From positions 62,001 to 126,000 of the forward strand of contig JADJFV010000005.1 in assembly GCA_016708435.1 (NCBI GenBank): 64,000 bases of DNA, written 5' to 3'. Origin of the DNA: Leptospiraceae bacterium (GTDB lineage Bacteria; Spirochaetota; Leptospiria; Leptospirales; Leptospiraceae). Made by a program: the position numbers and the translations under genes. The notes beneath the pieces are model-generated. The model was not told where the DNA came from and ran no database searches. It saw only the letters and a program-made list of their open reading frames with translations. Of the stretch, positions 25,881 to 35,530 are shown piece after piece. The first letter of the stretch is position 1, and each line of letters opens with the position of its first letter.

Positions 25881-27032
25881 TTAAAATTCAAAACGATAGC
25901 CGACATCCATTTGCCAGTCTTGATTATTTGTAATTGGATTTCTTCTTGCTATGGGGCTAAGCTGTATATTCCAACCAGTTGTTTTTTCATCATTAAATTT
26001 TCTTGGTGTTCTCTTTGCCCAGAAATATCCATAGATCGCTGAATGAATCAATTGCAATGCATAAATTCCTGCGGCAGCCGCAAGCACTTTATCGGCATTA
26101 GCCACTTGCTGATTGAAATCATCCTTAGATTGTAGATACTTATATAATTTGATTGGAGTGTTATAACTATTTTGATAATTCTTTAAGTCAGTGCTTAGAC
26201 TTGCGGCAGTTGTGGCAGTTGTAGCCGTGCTTGCAGAAGCAGAAGCAAATGTTGAGAGTAAGAGTGGCTGGACGATTAAATCCGTAATCAACTTATCGTC
26301 TATCGACTTTTCTAGGCTATTAAGAGAGGCTTTATATCCAGCACCACCTAAAGATGTTACAATGAATAAAGAAGTATATACAGAGCCGAGTCCACTGTCT
26401 CTCCCATACGTTAGTCCCCATCCTGGGACTAATGCAGAGCGCCAAACAATCGACCACATGGATCGCGGCTTAGAGTAATAATCCTCAATGTCAGGATCAA
26501 CATCTAGAAATTTCTCCAGGCGTCGAGTTCTCTTTCTTAGATCTTCAATATCACCTTCCATTCTTTCAATTTTTGCTTTTGCGTTTTCTCCGGTAAGGGA
26601 TTTTAATTCAGATACTTCTGTTTCTAGTTTTTTAATTCGCTCTTCAAAGCTGAGGTTTAATAATTCCTGTTTTCTTTGTTCTTCTAATGCTTTGACAATT
26701 TCCTCTTCGAGTAGTCTTGCTTCTTCTCTAGCCTCTTCTTGTTCTTCGTCTTTTGTTTTAGTAGGTTTTTTGGCTGCCTTTTCTTGCTTCATCTTCTGCA
26801 CTTCTTCTTTGGCAATCTTTTCTTCTAGTTCTGGAGTTTTCGCGTAAACGACTCTACGAATTTTACCTTTTGGAACTTTGAATTCTTTTCCTTTTAGCGT
26901 ATAAGTAAGAGTATCCACATCTTGAGCCTTGAGGGTCATTTTAATAATAGTTCCATCTTTTAGAACTAACGTTTCAGAAAGCAGGAATTGAAACGGTAAA
27001 TAGAATAGAATTACTGTGAGTAGTTTTTTCAT
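25881..27032 (-). CDS. Exported coiled-coil protein with a C-terminal membrane domain (DUF5683-like)
   Basis: The 383-residue protein has a signal peptide (LTVILFYLPFQFLLSE). A small beta domain follows (SETLVLKDGTIIKM ... KIRRVVYAK). A Lys/Glu-rich coiled coil covers residues about 65-180. The C-terminal domain contains SALVPGWGLTYGRDSGLGSV and two or more hydrophobic segments, resembling DUF5683. The final strand MDVGYRFEF could be a membrane beta-strand. The function is unknown; envelope location is inferred. Upstream is an AT-rich intergenic stretch shared with the divergent gene at 27142. Confidence 0.75.
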   Translation of the reverse strand: MKKLLTVILFYLPFQFLLSETLVLKDGTIIKMTLKAQDVDTLTYTLKGKEFKVPKGKIRRVVYAKTPELEEKIAKEEVQKMKQEKAAKKPTKTKDEEQEEAREEARLLEEEIVKALEEQRKQELLNLSFEERIKKLETEVSELKSLTGENAKAKIERMEGDIEDLRKRTRRLEKFLDVDPDIEDYYSKPRSMWSIVWRSALVPGWGLTYGRDSGLGSVYTSLFIVTSLGGAGYKASLNSLEKSIDDKLITDLIVQPLLLSTFASASASTATTATTAASLSTDLKNYQNSYNTPIKLYKYLQSKDDFNQQVANADKVLAAAAGIYALQLIHSAIYGYFWAKRTPRKFNDEKTTGWNIQLSPIARRNPITNNQDWQMDVGYRFEF

Positions 27033-27141
27033 GTTGTTCTCTTTAAATAAATAATTTCCAACGTGAGTTAATTTTTTTAATAAAAGCTAAATAGGCAAGA
27101 GAAAAATATTTATTCGAGTTGATAAATTTGATACAGGAGTA

Positions 27142-27663
27142 ATGTATCAACCTATGAAAATTTTAATAAAAATAATATTTGTCCTAAGTATCCTCATGGT
27201 ATGTGGTTCAGTCCTAGCAAAAGATAAGAAAAAGTCTGATTCACTGACTTACAAAGGTGCATGGTTTGAAATTGACTATCCTAAAAATTTTACAGTCAAA
27301 CCTTCCATTCCTTCTTCGACTCCAGATTTATTTGATAGTGCTTTTTTTATTTCTCCCGATAAGAAAGTTACTTTTTATGTTTTCTCTCCTCAGTGGTCGG
27401 GGGATGCAACAGACATTAGCCTCAATAAGAATGCGGAAATAGAAAAAGACACAAGAACAGAAAGCAAGAATGGATTTAAGCACAAATGGTATACCTATGA
27501 AAGTAAAGATGGTTCTAAATTGCGTTCTTACCAAGAAACAACTAACGCAGAAGAGACAACTAAGCTAATCATAGGAATTGAATACACAGATAGAGAATCG
27601 TATAAAAAATACAAAGAGGAATATTTGAAATTCAAAAAGTCCATAAAGCAATTTGCAGATTAG
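27142..27663 (+). CDS. Exported hypothetical protein
   Basis: The 173-residue product has a clear signal peptide (IKIIFVLSILMVCGSVLA) and a mature part with 'GAWFEIDYPKNFTVKPS', a pattern seen in small periplasmic proteins of the PsbP-like kind. Two starts are possible, 27142 and 27154. An AGGAG at 27135-27139 is too close to the first and rather far from the second. Its last four bases overlap the stop of the converging gene. No function is proposed. Confidence 0.7.
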   Translation: MYQPMKILIKIIFVLSILMVCGSVLAKDKKKSDSLTYKGAWFEIDYPKNFTVKPSIPSSTPDLFDSAFFISPDKKVTFYVFSPQWSGDATDISLNKNAEIEKDTRTESKNGFKHKWYTYESKDGSKLRSYQETTNAEETTKLIIGIEYTDRESYKKYKEEYLKFKKSIKQFAD

Positions 27664-28415
27664 TTAATTTTCTTTTTTATCTCGGAGGCAATTTCCGACC
27701 AAAGCTCTTTTGTGCTTTCATAGAGAATTGGTCGGCAATGCTTATTGACTCGAACATTCACTTTTCCTTTAAAGGTAGCCATTAGAACATCACCCATAAA
27801 GTTCGCAACGGAAAGGTCATCGTCCGGTAAATAAGTAGACGTTGACTTTGACTTTTCACTGGCAAATATGAGTTTACCGCTTTTATCATAAATCAAGACA
27901 GATAGAGTTACGATTAGTTTTGATTTATCCGATGGTGACGCTTCCTTTTCAAAGTGAAAGTCCTCTCGGGCTAATATTAATTGTTCGCTATTTGTTTCTG
28001 AAAGAATGTCAGGAATCAGATTTGCTTGCTTTATTTTTAATAATAAAGGACCGTTCCATAGCTTGGTGAGGTTTTCTTCTTCAATAGGTTCTAATTTAGA
28101 AATCGTTTTTGATTTTTGTAGAACAGATTCATCTTGAACTAATAAGCCTAGATTCTTTCCAATAGGAGTTTTGAATGCTTCCATAAAGGGCGCTGTATCT
28201 TCAACGGAGAGTTTGTAATATGTTTTTACATTATCAGAATCTTTTATAATTAGAACGTATTCTTTGTTAATGGAATAAGATAGCAATAGAGTCGGACTCT
28301 TTGCGCGAATAGTACCGGGCTCTACATTAGCCTTCTTATCATATTTGATGTAGGTCTCACCGCATGTAATGAAAGAAAAGATTATTAGGAAGAAAGAAAT
28401 GTAAAATCGAAACAT
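27660..28415 (-). CDS. Hypothetical lipoprotein
   Basis: The 251-residue product has a lipoprotein signal (FLIIFSFITC, Cys18). The mature part is beta-rich with a Lys/Ser-rich middle (SEKSKSTST) and ends in a helical EIASEIKKKIN. A conserved domain is not recognised. It overlaps the end of the converging gene by 4 bases, so transcripts from both must interfere or share a terminator. The start abuts the tRNA-derived repeat region. Confidence 0.65.
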   Translation of the reverse strand: MFRFYISFFLIIFSFITCGETYIKYDKKANVEPGTIRAKSPTLLLSYSINKEYVLIIKDSDNVKTYYKLSVEDTAPFMEAFKTPIGKNLGLLVQDESVLQKSKTISKLEPIEEENLTKLWNGPLLLKIKQANLIPDILSETNSEQLILAREDFHFEKEASPSDKSKLIVTLSVLIYDKSGKLIFASEKSKSTSTYLPDDDLSVANFMGDVLMATFKGKVNVRVNKHCRPILYESTKELWSEIASEIKKKIN

Positions 28416-28460
28416 TGTTAATTTGTGAGATTTGTAAGGGTAGTTGTCAAATCAAAAATA

Positions 28461-29050
28461 GGATTGGCGGGGGTCGAAGCGGTCGAGGTAGAAATCACAG
28501 GATTTTCCCCCTTTCGCTATCGCTCAATGTCATTAAGTTAAGAAAAACCAAGAAAAATTTAACCACGAAGGGCACGAAGAACGCGAAGAAAAGACAGGAT
28601 TTCTTCATAAACCCCTTCGTGAACTTCGTGCTCTTCGTGGTGAAAAATTCTTATCTTAATGACATTGTTCGCTATCGCTCACAAGCAGCCAAGCTATCCT
28701 GTGTGTCTACCAGTTCCAGAACTTAGGCAAGTATATATGTGAATTAGTAAATTATTGTTTGGGGAAATGTGTGGTACCTAGGGCGGGGGTCGAAGCGGTC
28801 GAGATGAAATCACAGGATTTCCCCCCCTTTCGCTATCGCTCACAAGCAGCCAAGCTATCCTGTGTGTCTACCAGTTCCAGAACTTAGGCAAGTATATATG
28901 TGAATTAGTAAATTATTGTTTGGGGAAATGTGTGGTACCTAGGGCGGGGGTCGAAGCGGTCGAGATGTAATCACAGGATTTCCCCCCCTTTCGCTATCGC
29001 TCACAAGCAGCCAAGCTATCCTGTGTGTCTACCAGTTCCAGAACTTAGGC
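28461..29050 (-). repeat. Three decayed tandem copies of the tRNA-Leu gene (~161-bp period)
   Basis: Copies at 28461-28728 (interrupted by a MITE), 28776-28889 and 28937-29050 each keep the 5' half of the leucine tRNA (GCCTAAGTTCTGGAACTGGT on the minus strand) and the 3' acceptor with CCCCCGCCCTAGGTACC. The T-arm is disrupted (GCTTCGACC in place of GGTTCGACC) and about 36 bases replace the anticodon loop. The intervening spacers are nearly identical. The unit lies directly next to the intact gene at 29097-29180. Confidence 0.8.
28525..28667. mobile_element. 143-bp MITE with 12-bp target duplication
   Basis: The element has perfect 13-bp terminal inverted repeats (CAATGTCATTAAG / CTTAATGACATTG), extended imperfectly to about 20. 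It is flanked by the direct repeat TTCGCTATCGCT at 28513-28524 and 28668-28679. The two sister tRNA-like copies show the uninterrupted site. The inside contains paired ACCACGAAG / CTTCGTGGT motifs that make it largely self-complementary. There is no ORF, so it must be mobilised in trans. Confidence 0.8.
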
Positions 29051-29096
29051 AAGTATATATGTGAATTAGTAAATTATTGTTTGGAGAAATGTGTGG

Positions 29097-29180
<84 letters not shown>

Positions 29181-29238
29181 AAGTCAAAAAATGTTCTCAT
29201 TTCCTTTCCTCTTGTAAAGCCGCCTTAGCGTATTGCCA

Positions 29239-29310
<72 letters not shown>

Positions 29311-29365
29311 AGAAATGCGAATATAGTTATGATTTTATTCTATCGCTAACTGTCAAATAAAATTG

Positions 29366-31114
29366 CTATTTTTCTACCTCATCTAAATTTCTTGGAAATA
29401 AATGGTAGGTCAGCACAATCGAAAATACTAGAAGGGAAACACTCATTACTAGCGAGTCGTAGTTTTCTAGGATTAGATTTCCGAGACTAAATAGCCCGCT
29501 GAATATAAGTATAATTCCTGTGACGCTAAGTAGAAGGGAATGAAGTAGGCTTAATTCATTTTGTCTTTGAATAAATCCATTTTCTTTAGCCCAAAGCCTC
29601 CAGAAGATGCCGGGAGGATTTACTCTTTCGTAGAAAATTACCAATTTATCCATATCAACCTTTGCTGTTAAAGTTGTCACAATTATAACTGTGAGAATTA
29701 CACCGCCAACAGTAAATAAAACCGAATAGGGTGAAGCAAGTTTTATTAGAAAATGATTTATCGAATAAAAAAACACAGGCGCAATAAATCCAGTTAGCTC
29801 AGACCATGCATTGAGCCTTGGTATATACCAGCGCAAAATCAAGACTACCCCCACACCGGCTCCGCATTCCAATAGAAACTGCCATACTCCAGAAATAGTC
29901 TTAATAAAATAAAATGCAATTACAAGAGAAAGAACCATCATTAAAAGCTGAAAAACTTTGCTTACCGCTAAATGATGATTATCCGCTTTATCTTTTGCTA
30001 GATAAGGCTTGTATAAATCATTTACCAAATAAGAAGAGCCCCAATTTAGATGAGTTGCTATTGTAGATAGATACGCCGCCATAAAAACAGCAATCATGAG
30101 TCCGAGTAGTCCCTGCGGCAAACCACTCTTAGTCATTACCAGAACATAACCTTTCCCTTTGTCGTCGGGAAGTAAATCTGGAAATAAAATCACACTCGAT
30201 AGAGCCACTAATATCCAGGGCCAGGGACGCACAAAGTAATGGGCAATCGTAAACCAGAGAGAAGCGAGTAGGGAAGACTTAACGTTCTTAGCCGCAAGAA
30301 TTCTCTGGGCAATGTATCCGCCGCCTCCAGGCTCAGCACCCGGATACCAACTAGACCACCAAATCACTCCAATGAATAATAAAAAAGATTCAACGGAAAA
30401 TTCTTTAGAACTGGGATTGCTGAAGTCAGGAATAAAATGAAAATAAGAAGCGGGTAGTTTTTCTTTTAGTCCAGCGATTCCACCTACTTCTGGAATAGAT
30501 AGAATAAAGTAGGCGAGCACAATACAACCAAACATCGCAAAGAAGAATTGAAATGTATCAGCGATAGAAATTCCATGAAGTCCCATATAGACCGTATACA
30601 GAAAGGCAAATAAGAATAATCCGCTCACGATTAATTTGGCAGATACATCTGGAATTAAAACTTCTGCTACTTTTAACATCGCAAGGTTTACCCATGCAAG
30701 AATAATTACATTCATGATTAGCCCTAAGTAAATGGACTTAAAAATTCTAAGTATACTCGCTCCCATTCCGCTGTATCGTAGATTTACTAATTCAACGTCT
30801 GTTAATACGCCGGATTTTTTCCAGAGAGGGGCAAAGAAATAAACAGTTGCAATCGAGCTAATCGAGCCATACCACCAGAGCCAATTACCTGAGATTCCAT
30901 ACTTAGCTACGAGTTCCGTTACGGCTAATGGTGTATCAGCCGCAAAAGTAGTTGCTACCATGGCTGTTCCTGATACAAACCAGGAGAGTCTTCCGCTCGC
31001 TTGAAAATGTCCTTTTAGAGTAGCTTCCTTTTTGGAAAATAGAAATGGAATAAAAAGGGAAAAAAATAGAAATAAAAATATGACTAAGAAATCAATCCAA
31101 CCAAATACGATCAT
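29366..31114 (-). CDS. Sodium:solute symporter family transporter
   Basis: The 582-residue protein has about thirteen hydrophobic segments. The family's early motif region (SGRLSWFVSGTAMVATTFAADTP) and 'LVNLRYSG' are present. SSS proteins couple sodium entry to uptake of sugars, amino acids or other solutes. The GGGGYIAQRILAAK segment in the middle is common in the group, but the substrate cannot be read from sequence. It is the last gene of the gatC-gatA-hisF-transporter operon and overlaps hisF by 4 bases, so it is translationally coupled. It lies in the inner membrane. Confidence 0.88.
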   Translation of the reverse strand: MIVFGWIDFLVIFLFLFFSLFIPFLFSKKEATLKGHFQASGRLSWFVSGTAMVATTFAADTPLAVTELVAKYGISGNWLWWYGSISSIATVYFFAPLWKKSGVLTDVELVNLRYSGMGASILRIFKSIYLGLIMNVIILAWVNLAMLKVAEVLIPDVSAKLIVSGLFLFAFLYTVYMGLHGISIADTFQFFFAMFGCIVLAYFILSIPEVGGIAGLKEKLPASYFHFIPDFSNPSSKEFSVESFLLFIGVIWWSSWYPGAEPGGGGYIAQRILAAKNVKSSLLASLWFTIAHYFVRPWPWILVALSSVILFPDLLPDDKGKGYVLVMTKSGLPQGLLGLMIAVFMAAYLSTIATHLNWGSSYLVNDLYKPYLAKDKADNHHLAVSKVFQLLMMVLSLVIAFYFIKTISGVWQFLLECGAGVGVVLILRWYIPRLNAWSELTGFIAPVFFYSINHFLIKLASPYSVLFTVGGVILTVIIVTTLTAKVDMDKLVIFYERVNPPGIFWRLWAKENGFIQRQNELSLLHSLLLSVTGIILIFSGLFSLGNLILENYDSLVMSVSLLVFSIVLTYHLFPRNLDEVEK

Positions 31115-31878
31115 AGCCTAACAGGAATTCCCATTTCTTTCATGCTTTGTTTTACTTCTAGGATAGACTGTTCTTTGAAATGAAAAATGGAAGCGGCTAA
31201 TACTGCATCTGCTCCACCGCGTAAAATAGCTTCGACTAGATGCTCTGCATTTCCTGCACCACCACTTGCGATGATAGGAATTCGTAGGCTTGAAGTAATT
31301 AATTTTAGAAGTGGAATATCAAATCCATCTTTGGTTCCGTCTTTATCCATTGAGGTTAATAGTATTTCGCCGGCACCCATTGCTTCTGCTTCGCTTGCCC
31401 AATCTAAAACTTCTCTTCCGGTTTCTGTTCTTCCGCCGTGAAGAAATACTTCATGTCTTTTTCTTTCGGGGTGAAACCTTGCGTCTATCGCACATACGAT
31501 ACACTGAGAGCCGAATATCTCACTTGCGTCTTTTAGAAGTTTAGAGTTTTCAAAGGCAGCCGTATTGATAGAAACTTTATCGGCTCCTCTGACCAATACT
31601 TCTCGCACAGTGGCTACTGTGTTTATGCCGCCACCTACTGTAAATGGAATGAATATTTTACTCGCAACGGATTCTACTAAGTGAAATAGAATTTCTCTTT
31701 TATCACTCGATGCAGTAATATCTAAAAAGCAAAGTTCATCTGCTTTGTGATCTTCATACGAAATAGCACATTCTACCGGGTCACCTGCATCCCGCAAATC
31801 CACAAATTGAATTCCTTTCACCACTCTCCCGCCCTTTACATCCAGGCAGGGTATGACTCGTTTGGTGAGTTCACTCAT
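31111..31878 (-). CDS. hisF: Imidazole glycerol phosphate synthase, cyclase subunit HisF
   Basis: The 255-residue TIM barrel has the HisF opening RVIPCLDVKGGRVVKG, with catalytic Asp in CLDV, and the second catalytic Asp in CAIDARF. Phosphate-binding loops are visible at 'FTVGGGI' and 'IASGGAG'. With HisH it makes imidazole glycerol phosphate and AICAR in histidine synthesis. One small oddity is IQFVDLRDAGDP where many homologues have NFV.LRDAGDP. It overlaps gatA and the transporter by 4 bases each. No other his gene is near, so the pathway is scattered. Confidence 0.95.
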   Translation of the reverse strand: MSELTKRVIPCLDVKGGRVVKGIQFVDLRDAGDPVECAISYEDHKADELCFLDITASSDKREILFHLVESVASKIFIPFTVGGGINTVATVREVLVRGADKVSINTAAFENSKLLKDASEIFGSQCIVCAIDARFHPERKRHEVFLHGGRTETGREVLDWASEAEAMGAGEILLTSMDKDGTKDGFDIPLLKLITSSLRIPIIASGGAGNAEHLVEAILRGGADAVLAASIFHFKEQSILEVKQSMKEMGIPVRL

Positions 31879-33332
31879 TCTATGCTCTCCGGTAATTTCA
31901 CTTTACATTCTTCTAAAGTTGCTATTTCGGAAACAAAGGAAAGTAATTTTCCTTCTTCAAATTTATTAGCTGTGATTTGAAGTCCTATCGGCAAACCATT
32001 CTTATCCACTCCGGCTGGAATACTGATAGCAGGAAGTCCGGCAAGGTTTACACTTGTAGTCAAAACATCTGCCTTATACATTTGAATCGGATCTTGTGTT
32101 TTTTCCCCAATTTTAAATGCAGTCGTTGGGGAAGTTGGTTGTAAGATAAAATCTACTTCTTTGAAATACTCCGCATAACTTCGCTTAATCATCACTCTCG
32201 CCTTTTGCGCTTGTCCGTAGTAGGCGTCGTAGTATCCGGAAGAAAGGGAAAATGTTCCGAGTAGAATTCTACGCTTTACTTCCTTTCCAAAGCCTTTGCT
32301 TCTTGAGTCGATATAAACGTCTTCTAATTTCTTTGGATCTTCCACTCTATACCCGTATCGAATTCCATCGAAGCGAGAAAGATTAGAAGAACATTCTGCA
32401 GTTGCTATGATATAATAAATTGGGATTGAATAAGAATGAATGCTAAAATCTAGCTCTTTAATCACTGCACCCTTAGAGCGCAAAACATCGATTATCTTGT
32501 GAAATTTATCTTTTACATCCGCATCCCATTCATTTCCTTCGTTTGCCATGATTCCAATTTTTAATTTGCTTAAATCTGTTTTGGATAAGTCGGAGCTAGA
32601 GAATGCTTTTTCCATGGAAGCTGTGCTATCATTTAAGTCAGAGCCGGATAATACGGATAATACGTCGGCTATTCCCTGCGGGTCATTGGAGAAGGGACCT
32701 ATTTGATCTAGACTTGAGGCATATGCCACTAAGCCGTAACGGGATACTCTTCCGTAAGTTGGTTTGAGTCCGAATATTCCACATAAGGAAGCAGGTTGAC
32801 GAATTGAGCCACCTGTGTCTGAGCCGAGTGCAATTGGAAGCATAGAGCCTGCAACAGCAGCAGCAGAGCCACCACTAGAGCCACCTGGGATTCTTGTTGT
32901 ATCAAATGGATTTTTCGTAATTTGATAGGCTGAATTTTCAGTAGAGGAGCCCATTGCAAATTCGTCCATATTGAGTCCCGGAAAAAAGATAAATCCTTTT
33001 TCTCTAAGCTTTGCAATTACAGTCGCATCATAGGGAGATACAAAGTTCTCTAAAATTTTAGAGCCACAAGAAACTCTTTCGCCTTTGATACAGATATTAT
33101 CTTTAATACCAATCGGGATTCCATCAAATTCAGAAAGTTGTTTTCCAGCTTGTCTGCGGCTATCTGAATTAGCCGCTGCTTCTAAAATTTGTTCTTTGTT
33201 TAAATATAAGAAAGCTTTTATCTTTGTATCGTTTTCTTCAATTCTCTTTAAGTAAGCTTTGCAGAGTTCGACGGATGTGATTTTTTTTTCGTTTAGTAGA
33301 GATTTTATTTCGGAGTATTTCTTAAAGATCAT
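31875..33332 (-). CDS. gatA: Glutamyl-tRNA(Gln) amidotransferase subunit A
   Basis: The 485-residue protein has the amidase-signature Ser-cisSer-Lys machinery: Lys in IPIGIKDNI and the serines in the RIPGGSSGGSAAAVAGS loop. The GSDTGGSIRQPASLCG block is also present. It releases ammonia from glutamine for GatB to convert Glu-tRNA(Gln) to Gln-tRNA(Gln). The length is normal. It overlaps gatC upstream and hisF downstream by 4 bases each. gatB is not in the window. Confidence 0.96.
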   Translation of the reverse strand: MIFKKYSEIKSLLNEKKITSVELCKAYLKRIEENDTKIKAFLYLNKEQILEAAANSDSRRQAGKQLSEFDGIPIGIKDNICIKGERVSCGSKILENFVSPYDATVIAKLREKGFIFFPGLNMDEFAMGSSTENSAYQITKNPFDTTRIPGGSSGGSAAAVAGSMLPIALGSDTGGSIRQPASLCGIFGLKPTYGRVSRYGLVAYASSLDQIGPFSNDPQGIADVLSVLSGSDLNDSTASMEKAFSSSDLSKTDLSKLKIGIMANEGNEWDADVKDKFHKIIDVLRSKGAVIKELDFSIHSYSIPIYYIIATAECSSNLSRFDGIRYGYRVEDPKKLEDVYIDSRSKGFGKEVKRRILLGTFSLSSGYYDAYYGQAQKARVMIKRSYAEYFKEVDFILQPTSPTTAFKIGEKTQDPIQMYKADVLTTSVNLAGLPAISIPAGVDKNGLPIGLQITANKFEEGKLLSFVSEIATLEECKVKLPESIE

Positions 33333-33613
33333 GTTTCGATTACCCTTGGGACTACAATGTATCCATTTTCAAATTTGGGAGCGATTCGAGAGATTTCATC
33401 TCGTGTCATCGAGTTGCCTAGAATATCAGGACGAACTCTATTTTCAGACCATTCGTAAATTTCTTCTTCTGTTACACCATTCGTGTCTAACTCTTTTACT
33501 TTGTCTACATACGCCATGATTTTATTAAAATCAGTAAGCATCCCTTCTAATTGGGATTCTTCGAATCGTAGTTTCGCTAAGTTCGCAATTGATTGAAGTT
33601 TATCTTTCTCCAT
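33329..33613 (-). CDS. gatC: Glutamyl-tRNA(Gln) amidotransferase subunit C
   Basis: The 94-residue protein has the GatC pattern: an N-terminal LQSIANLAKLRF helix, a second helix with DFNKIMAYVDKVKELD, then 'VRPD' and 'ISRIAPKFENGYIVVPRVIE' at the end. It is the small linker that holds GatA and GatB together. First gene of the gatC-gatA-hisF-transporter operon, with a 4-base overlap into gatA. Confidence 0.95.
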   Translation of the reverse strand: MEKDKLQSIANLAKLRFEESQLEGMLTDFNKIMAYVDKVKELDTNGVTEEEIYEWSENRVRPDILGNSMTRDEISRIAPKFENGYIVVPRVIET

Positions 33614-33683
33614 ACTCGGTTTCCTTGCTCCTTGTTGCCATACTCTTAGTCATTAAAAAGGAGGCAATCGGAAATAAGGAGAG

Positions 33684-34625
33684 TTATTCGAATATCTGGT
33701 CGATTCCATCCATACGGACATTTAGTCCTAGTTTTTTCATGGTAGTTTTGTTGACTGTAAGGAAAGTTCCGATGACGGGCGAAATTCCTACTTGAGAAGG
33801 CTTTTGGCGGTCTTCTAATATCTGTTGGGATTTGATGGCGAGTTGGGAGCCTATGGTAGAGTAATTAGGCGAAGTGCTAAAGAGAGCACCCGCTTTTACG
33901 AATTGCTCTGAATACACGATAAAACTTTTTTTATCCGCAATCGTGCTGTCTACAAGGAATAGAAAGCTTTCTTCTGAAATCACTTTTGGATCAGGAACCA
34001 TCCAGAGAGCCTGGATGTATTTTTTCATGGTTTCATATTTAGACGGAACGTCATCGGGAGTATTCGTTTCTTGAATGGTGAGATTAATACTTACGTTAGA
34101 AAGTCTCTGCTTGTTTTCTTTTTGTGTTTGTAGAAAATCTCTACTTGTCATTACCCCGTAATTGTTAATTTCTCCGAAGTAGTTTTTGAAATTGTAAAAA
34201 ACTGTTTCGGGAGGAATATTAAGGGAAACTCCTGCGATGTTTCCAAATTTTTCAGGTTGAAATTTTTGGTAATCTAAAACCATTGCAAATAGAATTGGGG
34301 TGTCTACTATTTTTCCTGCTACGCTTTCTAAGGATTTTGAGCCTATGCATAGAATTAAATCTGGTTTTAATTTTTTGATTTGAGCGGGTAATTGCTCTAT
34401 GCCTTCGTAGTTTCCATCTAAATTTAATGAGAGAAATTGGTAGTCGTTTTTTCCTTCTTCCATGAATGAATTCTTGACTACTTCAAAACTGGAAATTTGC
34501 TCGGATACCAGGATAAATACTTTTTTCTTTCCGGGTTGAAATTTCATTCCATCTAATATGCGTGTCGGGGTTTGACAGGACAAAAGTAATAGGGAAAGCA
34601 AGCTTGATAGGAATACTATTTTCAT
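33684..34625 (-). CDS. ABC-type substrate-binding lipoprotein
   Basis: The start at 34625 is preferred because it places a lipobox (LLLLSC, Cys17) at the right distance; the open frame runs 16 codons further. The ~313-residue mature region resembles the ABC_sub_bind family (related to YtcX/TrpX binding proteins), with 'KPDLILCIGSKSLESV', 'PILFAMVLDYQKF' and 'IAGVSLNIPPE'. The ligand is unknown. It begins one base after the stop of the PhnD-like gene (34627..35436). No ABC permease or ATPase gene is nearby, so it may feed a sensor, such as the divergent HAMP-phosphatase, instead of a transporter. Confidence 0.75.
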   Translation of the reverse strand: MKIVFLSSLLSLLLLSCQTPTRILDGMKFQPGKKKVFILVSEQISSFEVVKNSFMEEGKNDYQFLSLNLDGNYEGIEQLPAQIKKLKPDLILCIGSKSLESVAGKIVDTPILFAMVLDYQKFQPEKFGNIAGVSLNIPPETVFYNFKNYFGEINNYGVMTSRDFLQTQKENKQRLSNVSINLTIQETNTPDDVPSKYETMKKYIQALWMVPDPKVISEESFLFLVDSTIADKKSFIVYSEQFVKAGALFSTSPNYSTIGSQLAIKSQQILEDRQKPSQVGISPVIGTFLTVNKTTMKKLGLNVRMDGIDQIFE

Positions 34626-34626
34626 A

Positions 34627-35436
34627 TTAAGGCACCGACCCCAAAGTCTTTTTATTATCGGAAGTATCATCAAAATTCATCATTCTGATAAAGGCAGAGC
34701 CAATTGTATCAGCTTTTATTTTCTTAATAGTCTCTGTCAATTTTGCTAGTAATTCCTTATTCGTTGTAAATTTCGTAGAAACTCCAAGCGGAAGAAAGAT
34801 GCTTTTGGTTGTAAAGATTGGACTTATGTTTTGCGAATCTGCTGGATCCAATTTCTTAAATGACTCTAAGCTATTTTCTGCAACAAGTGCAGCGTCCGCT
34901 TGTTTGAATTTTAACGCCATCAGTGCATCCATATCCTTCGGAACAGTAAGTATTTTCCAATTGCGCTCTCCACCGGTCAGCTCTTTTGTAATTTCTTTTG
35001 GTAACGCAGAGGCAACCACTTTCTTATCCAAATCTTCTAGTGTTTTTATTTCTGGGTTCATAGTAATTATTTTTTTATGATAAAAATAATTGTCCTTTGT
35101 TAGAAAGATAAAATAGGGCTTAAATCCTAGACTCCCTTTTTGTCTAGAATAATACAACGACTGAACAATCATGAACTGAGGTTTGAGACGATCTATCTCA
35201 GTATTCAAGATTTGTTCGCTTGCAATCACAAAAAAATTTATATCTGGTGAAATTGTTTGAAAATATTTATTTCCTTCTGACTGAAGACTTGTAATGTTAC
35301 GCAAGTTTCCGTCTGGATCAAAGTAAATAATATTGAACTCCTCTGCATTCAGAGAAGTGAACAGTATTAAAACTAAAATAAGTATTTTGAACAGGCTTCT
35401 CAATAGATTTACTTTTGCTAAAGGTGATGGAATCAA
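34627..35436 (-). CDS. PhnD-like periplasmic substrate-binding protein
   Basis: The 269-residue product has a signal peptide (FKILILVLILFTSLNA). The solute-binding fold resembles PhnD/SBP families: 'KTLEDLDKKVVASALPKE', 'MDALMALKFKQADAALVAEN', 'PLGVSTKF'. It is the first gene of a two-gene minus-strand unit. The 94-base space to the divergent SpoIIE phosphatase suggests a shared control region and perhaps a shared signal. No transporter subunits are nearby, so a sensory role is an inference. Confidence 0.75.
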   Translation of the reverse strand: MIPSPLAKVNLLRSLFKILILVLILFTSLNAEEFNIIYFDPDGNLRNITSLQSEGNKYFQTISPDINFFVIASEQILNTEIDRLKPQFMIVQSLYYSRQKGSLGFKPYFIFLTKDNYFYHKKIITMNPEIKTLEDLDKKVVASALPKEITKELTGGERNWKILTVPKDMDALMALKFKQADAALVAENSLESFKKLDPADSQNISPIFTTKSIFLPLGVSTKFTTNKELLAKLTETIKKIKADTIGSAFIRMMNFDDTSDNKKTLGSVP

Positions 35437-35530
35437 TAAAAAAGAAAGTAAATAGATATTGCAAGGAAAAAATCCTTGTCAGCATACCCTTGTATCTTCA
35501 AGCTTAAAAAAGGCTTAATTCGCATTATTT

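Noticed and set aside
28415..28726. 103-codon plus-strand frame
   Set aside because: It runs across the decayed tRNA copy and the MITE and has no protein-like character.
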